NCBI GenBank assembly: GCA_047627915.1
Contig: JBLHTZ010000001.1
Span: 1 to 64,000 of the forward strand
Reading direction: 5' to 3'
Source: NORP294 sp047627915
GTDB lineage: Bacteria > Bacteroidota > Bacteroidia > Flavobacteriales_E > Vicingaceae
DNA: 64,000 nucleotides
This document shows, in pieces, positions 1 through 8,437 of this stretch. The position numbers were made by a program, and so were the translations under genes. Under the pieces are notes generated by a model. That model had not been told where the DNA came from. It worked only from the letters and a program-made list of their open reading frames with translations, and made no database searches. The first letter of the stretch is position 1; every line of letters begins with the position of its first letter.

Positions 1-61
1 CGTTAATTGAATCAAGTGCTTCCTGAGCCTCTTTGGATTGAATTTGTTTCTTTTCTGTCAT
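1..61 (-). CDS. partial gene, N-terminus only, function unknown
   Basis: The minus strand opens with ATG at 61 and runs off the left edge after about 20 residues (MTEKKQIQSKEAQ...). The segment is polar and helix-forming with no signal peptide. I recall a similar N-terminal pattern (EAQxALDSI) in small membrane proteins located beside winged-helix regulators, but 20 residues cannot establish that. What makes it real is the upstream architecture: a -7-like box at 107-114 flanked by two palindromes, as expected for a repressed promoter reading into this gene. Confidence 0.6.
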   Translation of the reverse strand, partial: MTEKKQIQSKEAQEALDSIN

Positions 62-91
62 GGTATAAATTAATTATTAATAAGTTATTAC

Positions 92-106
92 TTTCCGTAT
101 CGGAAA
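92..106. promoter_or_regulatory. palindromic operator O1
   Basis: TTTCCG-tat-CGGAAA is a perfect 6+3+6 palindrome centred at 99. It lies just downstream of the -7-like box (107-114) of the leftmost gene, where a bound protein would block initiation or clearance. It shares its core with the site at 120-138. The cognate regulator is not in the window, so the regulator family cannot be named. Confidence 0.65.
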
Positions 107-114
107 CAAAGATA
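107..114 (-). promoter_or_regulatory. -7 box for the left-edge gene
   Basis: Read on the minus strand this is TATCTTTG, an exact match to the Bacteroidota TAnnTTTG element. Transcription would start near 100, giving a leader of roughly 40 nt before the ATG at 61. No TTG occurs at the ideal -33 distance, and that position is occupied by the palindrome at 120-138. Confidence 0.55.
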
Positions 115-119
115 CAGTA

Positions 120-138
120 ACTTTCCGAATTGGAAAGT
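120..138. promoter_or_regulatory. palindromic operator O2
   Basis: ACTTTCC-gaatt-GGAAAGT is a perfect 7+5+7 palindrome centred at 129, exactly 30 bp (about three helical turns) from the centre of the 92-106 palindrome. It covers the expected -33 region of the left-edge promoter. Two like sites on the same DNA face suggest cooperative binding of a dimeric repressor. Confidence 0.65.
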
Positions 139-346
139 AAAATTGAAATTATTTCTTTATATTGAAAATATTAGCTTCTAGAAAGAGAGGATATAAACAA
201 GTAAATATTTGAAACAACGAAATGCCAACAACATATAAAAATAATGCTTAGTTTAGTGCTTAATCAAGAATTAGCGCCTTTTTTCTATGCCTGTTTTACC
301 TTTGGAATATCCTCTCACACAAGCGCACTATTCTTATATACAAACG
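139..346. other. intergenic, no gene seen
   Basis: This AT-rich spacer lies between the operator pair and the 3' end of mfd. I see no convincing coding frame, tRNA, long inverted repeat or terminator in it. Confidence 0.5.
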
Positions 347-3300
347 TTAAATCCTACCCAACAAATCCAATGCCTTCAAAATTGTTTTTACATTATCGAA
401 AACCAAACTTAGCCGATTGTTGCGTTCTTTTAGCGTGCACAGGTTTTGGTTTTTCTGCACAAAGTTGAGCACCTTAGTAAACAATGGAGATTGGTAATAC
501 AAGGAATCTTGGTTGACTATGAAATAACAAATCAGCTTGTTTTGCTTTAACACCAATTTCTCTATTCCAACGGCTTTTCCCACCCAACGTAACCTCAACG
601 CTAGTATCATTTCTTTGGTTGGCTCAGGTACCGGACCAAAACGGTCGACTAGCTCTTTTTCAAAGTTGGCGAGCTCTTCTTCAGTCTCGTAATTGTCTAA
701 TTCCTTGTACAGGTTGATTCGCTCTGCAATGTTGCTCACGTAATCGTCAGGAATTAGAATTTCCAAGTCCGTTTCTATTTGGCAATCGTGCACAAAGGCA
801 GTTTGCAGCTCGTCATACATTTCTTTAAACTCGGTCTCTTTCAATTCTTGAATGGCTTCGTTCAAAATTTTCTGATACATGTCAAAGCCAATTTCAGAAA
901 TAAATCCGCTTTGCTCCGCTCCTAATAAGTTTCCTGCTCCTCGAATGTCCAAATCCTTCATCGCAATTTGAAACCCACTTCCTAAATCCGAAAACTGCTC
1001 TATGGCTTGCAAACGCTTGCGGGCTTCTGGCGTTAAAGAAACCATCGGCGGCGCCAACAAGTAACAAAAAGCCTTTTTATTCGATCGTCCCACTCTACCT
1101 CTCATTTGGTGCAAGTCGCTCAATCCAAAATTATTCGAATTATTGATTATGATGGTATTTGCATTCGGAATGTCCAAGCCACTTTCAATAATGGTAGTAG
1201 CCACCAACACATCGTATTCGTGGTTAATGAAACTCATCATTCGCTCTTCCAAATCCTCACCTTTAAGCTGACCGTGGCCGATCAATACCCGAGCATCTGG
1301 CACCAAGCGCTGAATCATTCCTGCTACTTCTTTTATGTTTTGTACCCGGTTGTGAATGAAAAATACCTGCCCACCTCTGCTAATTTCATAGGCAATAGCA
1401 TCTCGAATTAGCTCTTCGTCAAACGTTCGTACTTCCGTTAAAATAGGTTGTCGATTGGGTGGCGGTGTATTTATAACTGATAAATCTCTCGCCTTCATTA
1501 AGGAAAATTGGAGTGTTCTCGGTATTGGAGTTGCCGTCAGCGTTAAGGTATCAACATTCACCTTAAACAGTTTTAGCTTGTCTTTTACACTTACACCAAA
1601 CTTCTGTTCCTCATCAATTACCATCAAGCCCAAATCGTTGAACTTAACATCTTTTCCTACAATTCGGTGCGTTCCAATTAGTATATCTACTTCTCCATTC
1701 TCAACCTTTCTCAGCGTTTCCTTTTGTTCTTTCTTGGTTTTAAACCGATTGATGTAATCTACCTTCACAGGAAAATCTTTCAGCCTTCTTTTAAAGGTTT
1801 GATAGTGCTGCCACGCCAAAATGGTGGTAGGCACTAAAATAGCAACTTGCTTGCTGTCACAAACAGCCTTAAAGGCTGCACGAATAGCAACCTCTGTTTT
1901 TCCAAAACCAACGTCTCCGCATACCAAGCGGTCCATCGGCGTTTCCGCTTCCATATCGTTTTTCACATCTTGGGTCGACTTGAATTGGTCAGGCGTATCT
2001 TCATACAAGAAAGAGGCTTCTAACTCATTTTGCAAATAGTTGTCAGGCGAAAAAGCAAAGCCTTTCTTCTGTTTCCGTTCTGCGTAAAGTTTAATTAAAT
2101 CGAAGGCAACAGTTTTGATATTTTTTTTGGTCTTTGCCTTTAGTTTTTTCCACGTATCAGAACCCAATTTATCTACCGTTGGTGGCGTTCCATCTTTGCC
2201 AACAAACTTTGAAATTCGATGCAACGAATGAATCGAAATGTATAATATATCTTGATTCTTGTAAAGAATTCGAATAGTCTCTTGCGTTTTGCCGTTAGTT
2301 GTTATCTTCTCTAATCCAGAGAACTTTCCAACACCATGGTCAATGTGAACAATGAAATCACCAGGAGTTAAATTGTGTAACTCCTTTAGTGTTATCGCTT
2401 GGTCTTTTCTTTTGAAGCCTTCTTTTAAGCGAAACCTATGGTAGCGGTTAAAAATTTGGTGATCGGTGTAAATTGCCAACTTTTGCTCCTGATCTACAAA
2501 ACCTTCATGAATGGGTAACAATAACGTTTCCATTTGAAGCTCTTTGCCCAAGTCTTCGAAAATGGTATACAAACGATCAATTTGCTGAGCATTGTTGGCC
2601 ACTAACACATTGTCAATTCCCGCCTCAGAATTATCTGCCAAATTTTTACCAAGCAGTTCAAAATTTTTGTTGAACGCCGGTTGGGGCGAACTTTTAAATT
2701 CAACCTTCATGTCTTGTTGAAAGTAGGTTTGTTGACCAAGCTCAATGGTGTTTAACCGCAACGAAGCATGAATGAATTTATCTTTAGAAATAAACAACTC
2801 CTCTGGCGGCAAATGACGCAACGGAGAGTCTAATTTTTGAAATATCTCAACATTTTTATTGTACTGCTCTCCTACTTTGTCTCTGCAAATGCTAAAGTCT
2901 TTAAACCAAAACAGGGTATTGTCTGGCAAAAATTGAAAAATGGGTACTCGCGCCTCTTCTAAAATCTTCTCTTGCACATTCGGTAAAATGGCAATTTTTG
3001 ATAATTTTTTAAGCGACAATTGAGTCGCCGGATCAAAGACTCGAATGGAATCAATGTCATCTCCAAAAAACTCAACTCTGTAGGGGTTTTCATTTGCAAA
3101 AGAGTAAATGTCTACAATTCCTCCACGTACCGAAAACTGACCAGGGTCTCCTACAAAGTCAACTCTCTCAAAATGATACGCATTCAGTGTTTCAATTAAA
3201 AAATCAATGCTTAACGAATCATTCAGGTGAATGTCTAGTGTGTTTTTTTGTAAGTTTTTCTCTGTAATTACATATTCAGAAAGTGCCTCTGGATAAGAAA

Positions 3301-3664
3301 CAATAAAGTATTGCTGCTCCTTGGCACTAATTTTATTCAGCACCTCAGCTCTGAGCTGAATGTTGGCATTGTTCGTTTTTTCCGTTTCGTATGCCTTTCT
3401 GTATGATGATGGATAGAACAAGGCCCGTTCTCCAACCAAGGCTTCCAAATCGTTTAAAAAGTAGGCGGCTTCTTCCTTGTCGGGCAACACAACAAATTGA
3501 TGAATAGGAATATTTTTCGAAATCCCATATGAAATGAATGCATTCAAACTACCAGCAGTGCCTAACAATTGGACATGCGAAAGTGGACTATTTTTGAATT
3601 TTTCAGCAATAGTAATAACCCGCTGATCGGCCTGATAGCGGTTTTTCAATTCATCTAATTTCAT
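347..3664 (-). CDS. mfd: transcription-repair coupling factor Mfd
   Basis: Mfd is an ATP-driven DNA translocase that removes RNA polymerase stalled at lesions and recruits UvrA. The protein has 1105 residues, normal for the family. Its order is a UvrB-like N-terminal module (about 1-350), an RNA polymerase-interacting CarD-like domain (about 434-490, PGDFIVHIDHGVG), and a superfamily 2 motor with Walker A GDVGFGKTE (583-591), DEEQ (684-687), TATPIPRT (710-717) and GRVGR (856-860). A C-terminal TRCF domain that masks UvrA binding follows. The ATG at 3664 is preceded by a good promoter only 7 nt away. It is transcribed alone and diverges from the interrupted gene at 3772. Confidence 0.98.
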   Translation of the reverse strand: MKLDELKNRYQADQRVITIAEKFKNSPLSHVQLLGTAGSLNAFISYGISKNIPIHQFVVLPDKEEAAYFLNDLEALVGERALFYPSSYRKAYETEKTNNANIQLRAEVLNKISAKEQQYFIVSYPEALSEYVITEKNLQKNTLDIHLNDSLSIDFLIETLNAYHFERVDFVGDPGQFSVRGGIVDIYSFANENPYRVEFFGDDIDSIRVFDPATQLSLKKLSKIAILPNVQEKILEEARVPIFQFLPDNTLFWFKDFSICRDKVGEQYNKNVEIFQKLDSPLRHLPPEELFISKDKFIHASLRLNTIELGQQTYFQQDMKVEFKSSPQPAFNKNFELLGKNLADNSEAGIDNVLVANNAQQIDRLYTIFEDLGKELQMETLLLPIHEGFVDQEQKLAIYTDHQIFNRYHRFRLKEGFKRKDQAITLKELHNLTPGDFIVHIDHGVGKFSGLEKITTNGKTQETIRILYKNQDILYISIHSLHRISKFVGKDGTPPTVDKLGSDTWKKLKAKTKKNIKTVAFDLIKLYAERKQKKGFAFSPDNYLQNELEASFLYEDTPDQFKSTQDVKNDMEAETPMDRLVCGDVGFGKTEVAIRAAFKAVCDSKQVAILVPTTILAWQHYQTFKRRLKDFPVKVDYINRFKTKKEQKETLRKVENGEVDILIGTHRIVGKDVKFNDLGLMVIDEEQKFGVSVKDKLKLFKVNVDTLTLTATPIPRTLQFSLMKARDLSVINTPPPNRQPILTEVRTFDEELIRDAIAYEISRGGQVFFIHNRVQNIKEVAGMIQRLVPDARVLIGHGQLKGEDLEERMMSFINHEYDVLVATTIIESGLDIPNANTIIINNSNNFGLSDLHQMRGRVGRSNKKAFCYLLAPPMVSLTPEARKRLQAIEQFSDLGSGFQIAMKDLDIRGAGNLLGAEQSGFISEIGFDMYQKILNEAIQELKETEFKEMYDELQTAFVHDCQIETDLEILIPDDYVSNIAERINLYKELDNYETEEELANFEKELVDRFGPVPEPTKEMILALRLRWVGKAVGIEKLVLKQNKLICYFIVNQDSLYYQSPLFTKVLNFVQKNQNLCTLKERNNRLSLVFDNVKTILKALDLLGRI

Positions 3665-3671
3665 ACGCTTA

Positions 3672-3700
3672 CAAAAGTAATTCTATAAAGGTAGAAGCAA
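3672..3700 (-). promoter_or_regulatory. mfd promoter (-33/-7)
   Basis: On the minus strand, TTG (3700-3698), an 18-bp spacer and TACTTTTG (3679-3672) form a Bacteroidota-type promoter. The box ends 7 nt before the mfd ATG, so the mRNA leader should be extremely short or absent. Confidence 0.65.
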
Positions 3701-3771
3701 GGGATTTTGTTTTAAGAAATCGTTAAAAATGATGCTCAGAATAGGTTAACTTAGACTTCCATTTTTATGCC

Positions 3772-4677
3772 GTGCATTTCAGAGTCTCATTGTTCATCTT
3801 TTTTCTTTTTATAGCTAAGCTAGGACTTGCGCAAATTCAGGAAGTTGTTTTAAATAAAGTAACAAATCAGCCAATCCCTTATGTGAACATTTGGATTAGC
3901 GGTGAAAATATTGGCACATCCTCGAATCATACTGGGGAGTTTAGCCTTCAACCTATTGACAGTTCAAGGTTTATTCAATTCTCTGCAATTGGTTATGAAA
4001 GTTTTAAAATAGAACAATCCAAGCTCGAAAAAGAAATCCTCCTTACTCCTACAGCAACTCATATTAAAGAAGTAAGTATAATTTCTTCAAAAATAAAATT
4101 AAAGAAAGTGGTAAATAAGCTTTCCTTATTCAATCAAAGCTCGACGAGTTTCGGTTGTGGAAAAATTCCATGGATTGTTTCAAAGTATTTTCCATTTGAC
4201 TCTTCCTTCCAAAACACTCCATATTTGAACTAAATAAGGTTGAGAACTAGAAGTGCTGTAAAAAATGCTCGGTTTAATATCCATGTGCAAGCAGCCGATT
4301 CAACAGGAAAGCCAGGGAAGTATTTACTCTCAGAAAACATTTTTGGGTATGCTAAAAAGGGAACGCACAAAACAATGGTAGACTTAAACCCTTACGAGGT
4401 TGCTTTTCCAAAAAGTGGCCTTTTTATTGGCTTTGAATTTTTGGTGCTAGAAGAGAATAAATATGAATTTGAATACACCATGCTGGACTCAAATAAAACA
4501 TTTCAAGGAGTTTCTTTTGAGCCTAGTATATCAACAGAAACTTCTTCTGGTCGTCAAAACTGTTGGAAATATGTCAAGGGCGAATGGGAACATATTAGGG
4601 AAAACTACGATAGATCTACTCTAAAAAAAAATGATACTTATTCCATTCCAATAATCGAGTTAACGCTTAGTAATTAA
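3772..4677 (+). pseudogene. CarboxypepD_reg-like surface protein interrupted by one stop
   Basis: One reading frame runs from GTG 3772 to the stop ending at 4677, broken only by TAA at 4231-4233 (codon 154). The sequence on both sides is in the same frame and reads as one protein of about 301 residues. The first part has a signal peptide (about 1-20) and a CarboxypepD_reg-like beta-sandwich (about 20-95, LNKVTNQPIPYVNIWISG), as in Bacteroidota surface proteins. The second part continues with RLRTRSAVKNARFNIHVQA and has no plausible start of its own. A single change such as AAA to TAA would explain the stop. Either it is a young pseudogene, an N-terminal product only, or a sequencing error. 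The function is unknown. Confidence 0.8.
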
Positions 4678-4679
4678 AC

Positions 4680-6989
4680 CTAAAACTTCACTACCAACCC
4701 AACTGTAAAATTTCTTCCCAGCTCATCAGCAAAATAGCGCTGACGGTTTAAATAATCTCTATACCGTGCATTCAACGCATTTTCAACCCCCAAGTGACCT
4801 TCTAAGCGAATGCTTTTAAATTGTCTTTCTGCTGAAGCACGAAAACCGAGCAAGTAATACCCTTCGGGTGGAGCAACAAAATCTTGTTCAGCAGTAATGT
4901 TTCGTTGCTCAAAAACATAACGATGTAACATTTGCAACTCAATATTTTTCAAGGATTTGATTTGTGGCAACTGCCAACTAGTAGTTGATAAAATTGAATT
5001 ACTTGGCAGGTTTATTAAAGAAACACCATTATCAATTTCATTGCCTCGAATAAAGCTGTAGTTCAATTCTGTCAGCCATTTCTCATTGATTTGATATTTG
5101 GTCACAACATCCAACCCGTAAATCTGAGCATCGGTTTGCTCGTACTTGAAAAGTGGAAATGCTCCTCTTATAGTCAATCGAAATTCATCTTGTGCTTGCA
5201 AATAAATGTAGTCTTGAATGTATTGATGATACAGCAGTAACTCAGCAAATAGTTTCTCTTTTTTCTTGGTAGCAAACGACAAGGTGTTTTTTATGGCTCG
5301 CTCTGTATTTAAGTTTATGTCCCCCTCCTCGATTCCACTAACTCCTTGATGTAAGCCATTACTGTATAATTCATTCACTTCCGGATTTCGGGCAGCCAAA
5401 CCAACGTTGTAATTCATTGAAAACTGCTCACTCCATGCATATTGAACACCAGCCGAGGCTGTATAATTCAAATAAATATTGTCAAAATTCAAAATCTCTC
5501 GAGGAACAGTGTTAGAAATAGTTGCTACTTTCCGACTCTCTTCTTCTACTCTAGCGCCCATTTCAAGCTTCAGCTTGTCGAAAGTTTTGGCCACAATTAA
5601 AAAGCCACCACGTTCATTCGATAAATAATTAGGCACAAGTGGTAAAATTCCCGTTTCAGGTACGTTGACATTATTCACTCTATTGACTTGAATTCCGGTT
5701 TTTAAGTGCCATTCATTTTTGAAATAATAATGAAATTTAGTCTCAAAAAAATCGCTTGTCTGATCTAAACTAAGAGCTGGTTTATCGCCCCTCCCACCTC
5801 TGCGCACATCGAACTCTTTCCTGTAATTGAGTTGTTTTGCGTAAACTAATTCTACCCAAGCTTGGTCAGAAAACAAGTATTTGGTACTCGCTTTTAACAA
5901 GTGGTGAGTGACCTCTTGCCGAGGGTTCTGAATGTCATATGAAAATTTGTCTTGGGTAAAGAAAGGCTCTTCACGCTCAAAAGCGGCTTGTAAGTCGGTT
6001 AAGTTTCCCACCTGTGAGCCTCTTAAAATTCCAATTTGGGTATTGAAGGAACTGTAATACAGGTTTGTTGTCCATTTCGTGGTAATTTGCTTTTCGAGTT
6101 CAGCTGCAAAGTTGTATTCCTCAATTCCTGTATTCGTCAAAAAGTAGTTAGGCGTTTTAGCATCGCCGCTCTTTTTGAGTGTTCCATTCACTTTCCAAGC
6201 GAACCATTTATGGTATTGCTGTAATTCAAGATTTACTCCGTTTCCAAGTCCATTGGAGTTAAAAAAGTAACGCGCCTTTCCGTGTAAATGAGGCTCTTTT
6301 TCTATTTTCTTGGGTTCAACCAAAATGACACTTCCCAAGCTGTTTCCCATGAACTCAACGGCTCCAACACCTTTTATTACTGTAATTCGGTTCGCCAAAA
6401 GGGGATCAATTTCGGGAGCATGGTCGCTACCCCATTGTTGACCGCTTTGAACAATTCCATTATTCAATATAATCAGCCGATTCCCATACAGTCCATGCAC
6501 AACGGGCTTTGAGACTCCATTTCCATTTTTTATGGCCGAAACACCGCTTAAGTTTTCTAACGCTTGACCTAAGTTTTTTGAGAGCTGGCGATTCATGTCT
6601 TTTGAGCTCAACACCTCCACCTCTTGACTCTTAGATTCTTGGACATGATCTTCCACAGTGACTTCGCTCAACAATTCACTGTAGTGTTCCACATATACTG
6701 TCCATACAGTATCTGCTCGAAGTCGAAAAAACACATTTTGTGTTTCACAACCGATATGACTCACAACCAAGTGATAATCACCTGAACAGAGGTTTTTAAT
6801 CTCAAAGTCTCCAAAAGCATCTGAAACTGTTCCTTTGACCAACTCCTCCACATAAACTGAAGCGAACTCAATGGGCTGCCCGCTACTTTTATCTACCACC
6901 TGCCCTTTAATCGAAAGCTCGCATGCTTGAGCATGCGAGCTAATCGACCAAAAAACTAGTATGAATATGAGTAATAATCTACCTAACAT
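4680..6989 (-). CDS. TonB-dependent outer membrane receptor, probably zinc (ZnuD-like)
   Basis: This is a 769-residue outer membrane gated channel. It has a signal peptide (1-20), a CarboxypepD_reg-like domain (about 25-95), a plug (about 120-225) and a 22-strand-type barrel to the C-terminus, which ends in an aromatic-rich strand (FTVGLVVKF). Plug motifs GLYGN (166-170) and QQWGSDHAPEIDP (184-196) resemble what I recall of ZnuD-type zinc receptors. It overlaps the upstream lipoprotein gene by 11 bp, so the two are one operon, and both lie opposite a Fur/Zur-type repressor. The receptor family is certain; zinc as the substrate is inferred from motifs and context. Confidence 0.9.
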   Translation of the reverse strand: MLGRLLLIFILVFWSISSHAQACELSIKGQVVDKSSGQPIEFASVYVEELVKGTVSDAFGDFEIKNLCSGDYHLVVSHIGCETQNVFFRLRADTVWTVYVEHYSELLSEVTVEDHVQESKSQEVEVLSSKDMNRQLSKNLGQALENLSGVSAIKNGNGVSKPVVHGLYGNRLIILNNGIVQSGQQWGSDHAPEIDPLLANRITVIKGVGAVEFMGNSLGSVILVEPKKIEKEPHLHGKARYFFNSNGLGNGVNLELQQYHKWFAWKVNGTLKKSGDAKTPNYFLTNTGIEEYNFAAELEKQITTKWTTNLYYSSFNTQIGILRGSQVGNLTDLQAAFEREEPFFTQDKFSYDIQNPRQEVTHHLLKASTKYLFSDQAWVELVYAKQLNYRKEFDVRRGGRGDKPALSLDQTSDFFETKFHYYFKNEWHLKTGIQVNRVNNVNVPETGILPLVPNYLSNERGGFLIVAKTFDKLKLEMGARVEEESRKVATISNTVPREILNFDNIYLNYTASAGVQYAWSEQFSMNYNVGLAARNPEVNELYSNGLHQGVSGIEEGDINLNTERAIKNTLSFATKKKEKLFAELLLYHQYIQDYIYLQAQDEFRLTIRGAFPLFKYEQTDAQIYGLDVVTKYQINEKWLTELNYSFIRGNEIDNGVSLINLPSNSILSTTSWQLPQIKSLKNIELQMLHRYVFEQRNITAEQDFVAPPEGYYLLGFRASAERQFKSIRLEGHLGVENALNARYRDYLNRQRYFADELGRNFTVGLVVKF

Positions 6990-7542
6990 TTACCGGAAAA
7001 ACTACCTCAATATCGGTTTCTCCACCAGCGTTTGTTATGTCTCCGCCACTAACTCCAGCGGCAGTTTTTGCAGGCTCATGTTTTAGAATTACAGTTAAGT
7101 TTCCCCCTGTAGTATTTGATTGAAAATTAGTACTTAATCCAATCGGATTTCCGTTGCTATCTTGATCTGAATATTGAATTACAAAGTCACCAGAAACTAC
7201 TTGATAAAATACTTGGTGTTCCAGCGCCTCTGCCAAAACTTCCTCTGTAATATCTTCGGCTGGCGTCTTCAATTCATTTAAAAATTTAACTGCTCCTGTG
7301 TAAGTGGTATTTGGATCTATCGAGTCAGCAGTAATTACTGGTGCATTCCCTCCGTCTCCATCTAAATCTTGAAATTGAAATACTACAGCTGCTCCTCCAC
7401 CTGATGGTGTTAAGGTATATCGAACAGTGGTAATAACCTCCTCTTCATTTGGAATAACTGGAGTTACCGGCTGGTCATCGTCATCATCTTTACAAGCGAA
7501 TAATGCCATCGCAATGAATACATACAATAATTTTGATCTCAT
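6979..7542 (-). CDS. lipoprotein of a putative metal-uptake operon
   Basis: This encodes 187 residues starting MRSKLLYVFIAMALFAC. It has a lipoprotein signal with Cys17 followed by KDDDDD, an acidic start typical of surface-exposed Bacteroidota lipoproteins. The rest is beta-rich with FQFQDLDGDGGNAPV and an AEALEHQVFYQVV segment. Similar proteins are annotated in Bacteroidota as type 1 periplasmic binding fold superfamily, but their role is unproven. I chose ATG 7542, about 24 nt downstream of the predicted transcription start, over ATG 7575, because the extra 11 residues would spoil the signal peptide and that ATG would sit upstream of the transcript start. It is co-transcribed with the TonB receptor and may hand over metal or cap the receptor. 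Confidence 0.85.
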   Translation of the reverse strand: MRSKLLYVFIAMALFACKDDDDDQPVTPVIPNEEEVITTVRYTLTPSGGGAAVVFQFQDLDGDGGNAPVITADSIDPNTTYTGAVKFLNELKTPAEDITEEVLAEALEHQVFYQVVSGDFVIQYSDQDSNGNPIGLSTNFQSNTTGGNLTVILKHEPAKTAAGVSGGDITNAGGETDIEVVFPVNVR

Positions 7543-7572
7543 AATTTTATATTTACTGGTTAAAAATGATTG

Positions 7573-7602
7573 CAAATATATAAAAACTTTGTACTATTGC
7601 AA
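7573..7602 (-). promoter_or_regulatory. promoter of the lipoprotein-TonB receptor operon
   Basis: On the minus strand, TTG (7602-7600), exactly 19 bp and TATATTTG (7580-7573) give a textbook Bacteroidota -33/-7 promoter. The transcript would begin near 7566, about 24 nt before the lipoprotein ATG. The -33 TTG lies inside the palindrome at 7595-7615. Confidence 0.8.
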
Positions 7603-7615
7603 CATAGTCGCATTA
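7595..7615. promoter_or_regulatory. probable Zur/Fur-family operator
   Basis: The core is an imperfect palindrome TGCAAC-ata-GTCGCA (7598-7612; one arm mismatch), extended by TA/TA at 7595-7596 and 7614-7615. It overlaps the -33 element of the minus-strand uptake operon and lies 7 bp before the ATG of the divergent Fur-family gene. One bound dimer could therefore repress uptake and autoregulate. The TGCAAC/GTTGCA form fits what I recall of Zur-type sites; binding is inferred. Confidence 0.65.
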
Positions 7616-7621
7616 AAGTTT

Positions 7622-7999
7622 ATGAAAAGAAGAAACACCCCGTCTAAAGAAAAAGTCTTGACCATTCTTAAATCACAAGAATACGCGGTTAGTCATGAGA
7701 CAATTACTTATCAAATAAATGACATCAATAGGGCTACCATCTATCGAATTTTAAATCAGTTTTGCGAAGATGGCATTGCCCATAGAATTACTGCAGAGAG
7801 CGGAAAACAATTTTTTGCCCTTTGTAAAAGTTGTAGTGCCGAAGAACACCATCACAACCACCTTCACTTTCAATGCACTAATTGCGAAAAAGTGGAGTGT
7901 TTTAAAAGTGAAATAAACATTGCTTTACCAGAGGGTTATAAGGTAGAAAATTTTAATGGCTTACTAAACGGACTGTGCAGTAATTGCATAGCAAACTAA
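7622..7999 (+). CDS. Fur-family repressor, probably Zur
   Basis: This is a 125-residue metalloregulator. The N-terminal winged helix (about 5-60) contains NRATIYRILNQF. The dimerisation half has the histidine-rich metal site HHHNHLHFQC (76-85) and structural-zinc cysteine pairs C85/C88 and C119/C122. The frame is open further upstream, but ATG 7622 gives the normal Fur-family length and follows the operator. The divergent lipoprotein/TonB receptor operon shares that operator, pointing to repression of metal uptake when metal is plentiful. The HHHNHLH pattern and the ZnuD-like receptor favour zinc over iron. The last 4 bp overlap the convergent gene at 7996-8388. Confidence 0.88.
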   Translation: MKRRNTPSKEKVLTILKSQEYAVSHETITYQINDINRATIYRILNQFCEDGIAHRITAESGKQFFALCKSCSAEEHHHNHLHFQCTNCEKVECFKSEINIALPEGYKVENFNGLLNGLCSNCIAN

Positions 8000-8388
8000 C
8001 AGTCGCAGTTTTTACCCTTTTTTGTAATACTCAACAGCTCTACCCTTTCTTCATTTTCGCAGACTTCCCACATCATCGTGAAGTCTGTGGTTTCAGACTT
8101 GTTTTCCAGTCGGTAAACAGGACAAGGCTTTTTTTGAGGGTTGCTTTCCGAAAAATTAATTTCAGAGCCTTGTTGAATTTCTACCCACTTTTTGTCTTCC
8201 AAACCCAAACATTTTAACTGACACTCTGCCCGTGAAGAAATACTAACAGCAGAACTATCTATTGTAGTCATAATTCGCTTTTCCGGCGTCCAAGTGTTTA
8301 ATTCACGGTCTCCAAAAATTACATACACAATCAGTAATCCAAGGCCAACGCCTATTAAGTAAGTTCTAAATCTTCTCCAAAATGTCAT
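7996..8388 (-). CDS. small membrane-anchored protein, conserved hypothetical
   Basis: This protein has 130 residues. One N-terminal transmembrane helix (about 8-26) follows a basic start MTFWRRFR, giving an N-in topology. The rest is an extracytoplasmic domain with six cysteines, including a terminal NCDC. It resembles the DUF4258-like proteins I recall beside ald in flavobacteria, but I am not certain of the family. It lies 49 bp downstream of ald and is probably the last gene of the porX-tsaE-ald operon. No catalytic motif is visible. Confidence 0.75.
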   Translation of the reverse strand: MTFWRRFRTYLIGVGLGLLIVYVIFGDRELNTWTPEKRIMTTIDSSAVSISSRAECQLKCLGLEDKKWVEIQQGSEINFSESNPQKKPCPVYRLENKSETTDFTMMWEVCENEERVELLSITKKGKNCDC

Positions 8389-8437
8389 GCGGTAAAATTA
8401 AGTTTAAAGCGCGTCAATTAATACGCTTAAGGTATAT

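Noticed and set aside
244..468. Small plus-strand open frame at the left edge
   Set aside because: Most of it lies antisense to the 3' end of mfd, and it has no family-like or promoter features.
4231..4233. Selenocysteine or programmed recoding at the internal stop
   Set aside because: The stop is TAA, not TGA, no stem-loop follows it, and a single substitution explains it. Read-through cannot be formally excluded.
7543..7575. Longer start for the metal-operon lipoprotein
   Set aside because: ATG 7575 would precede the predicted transcript start and adds 11 residues ahead of a clean lipoprotein signal.
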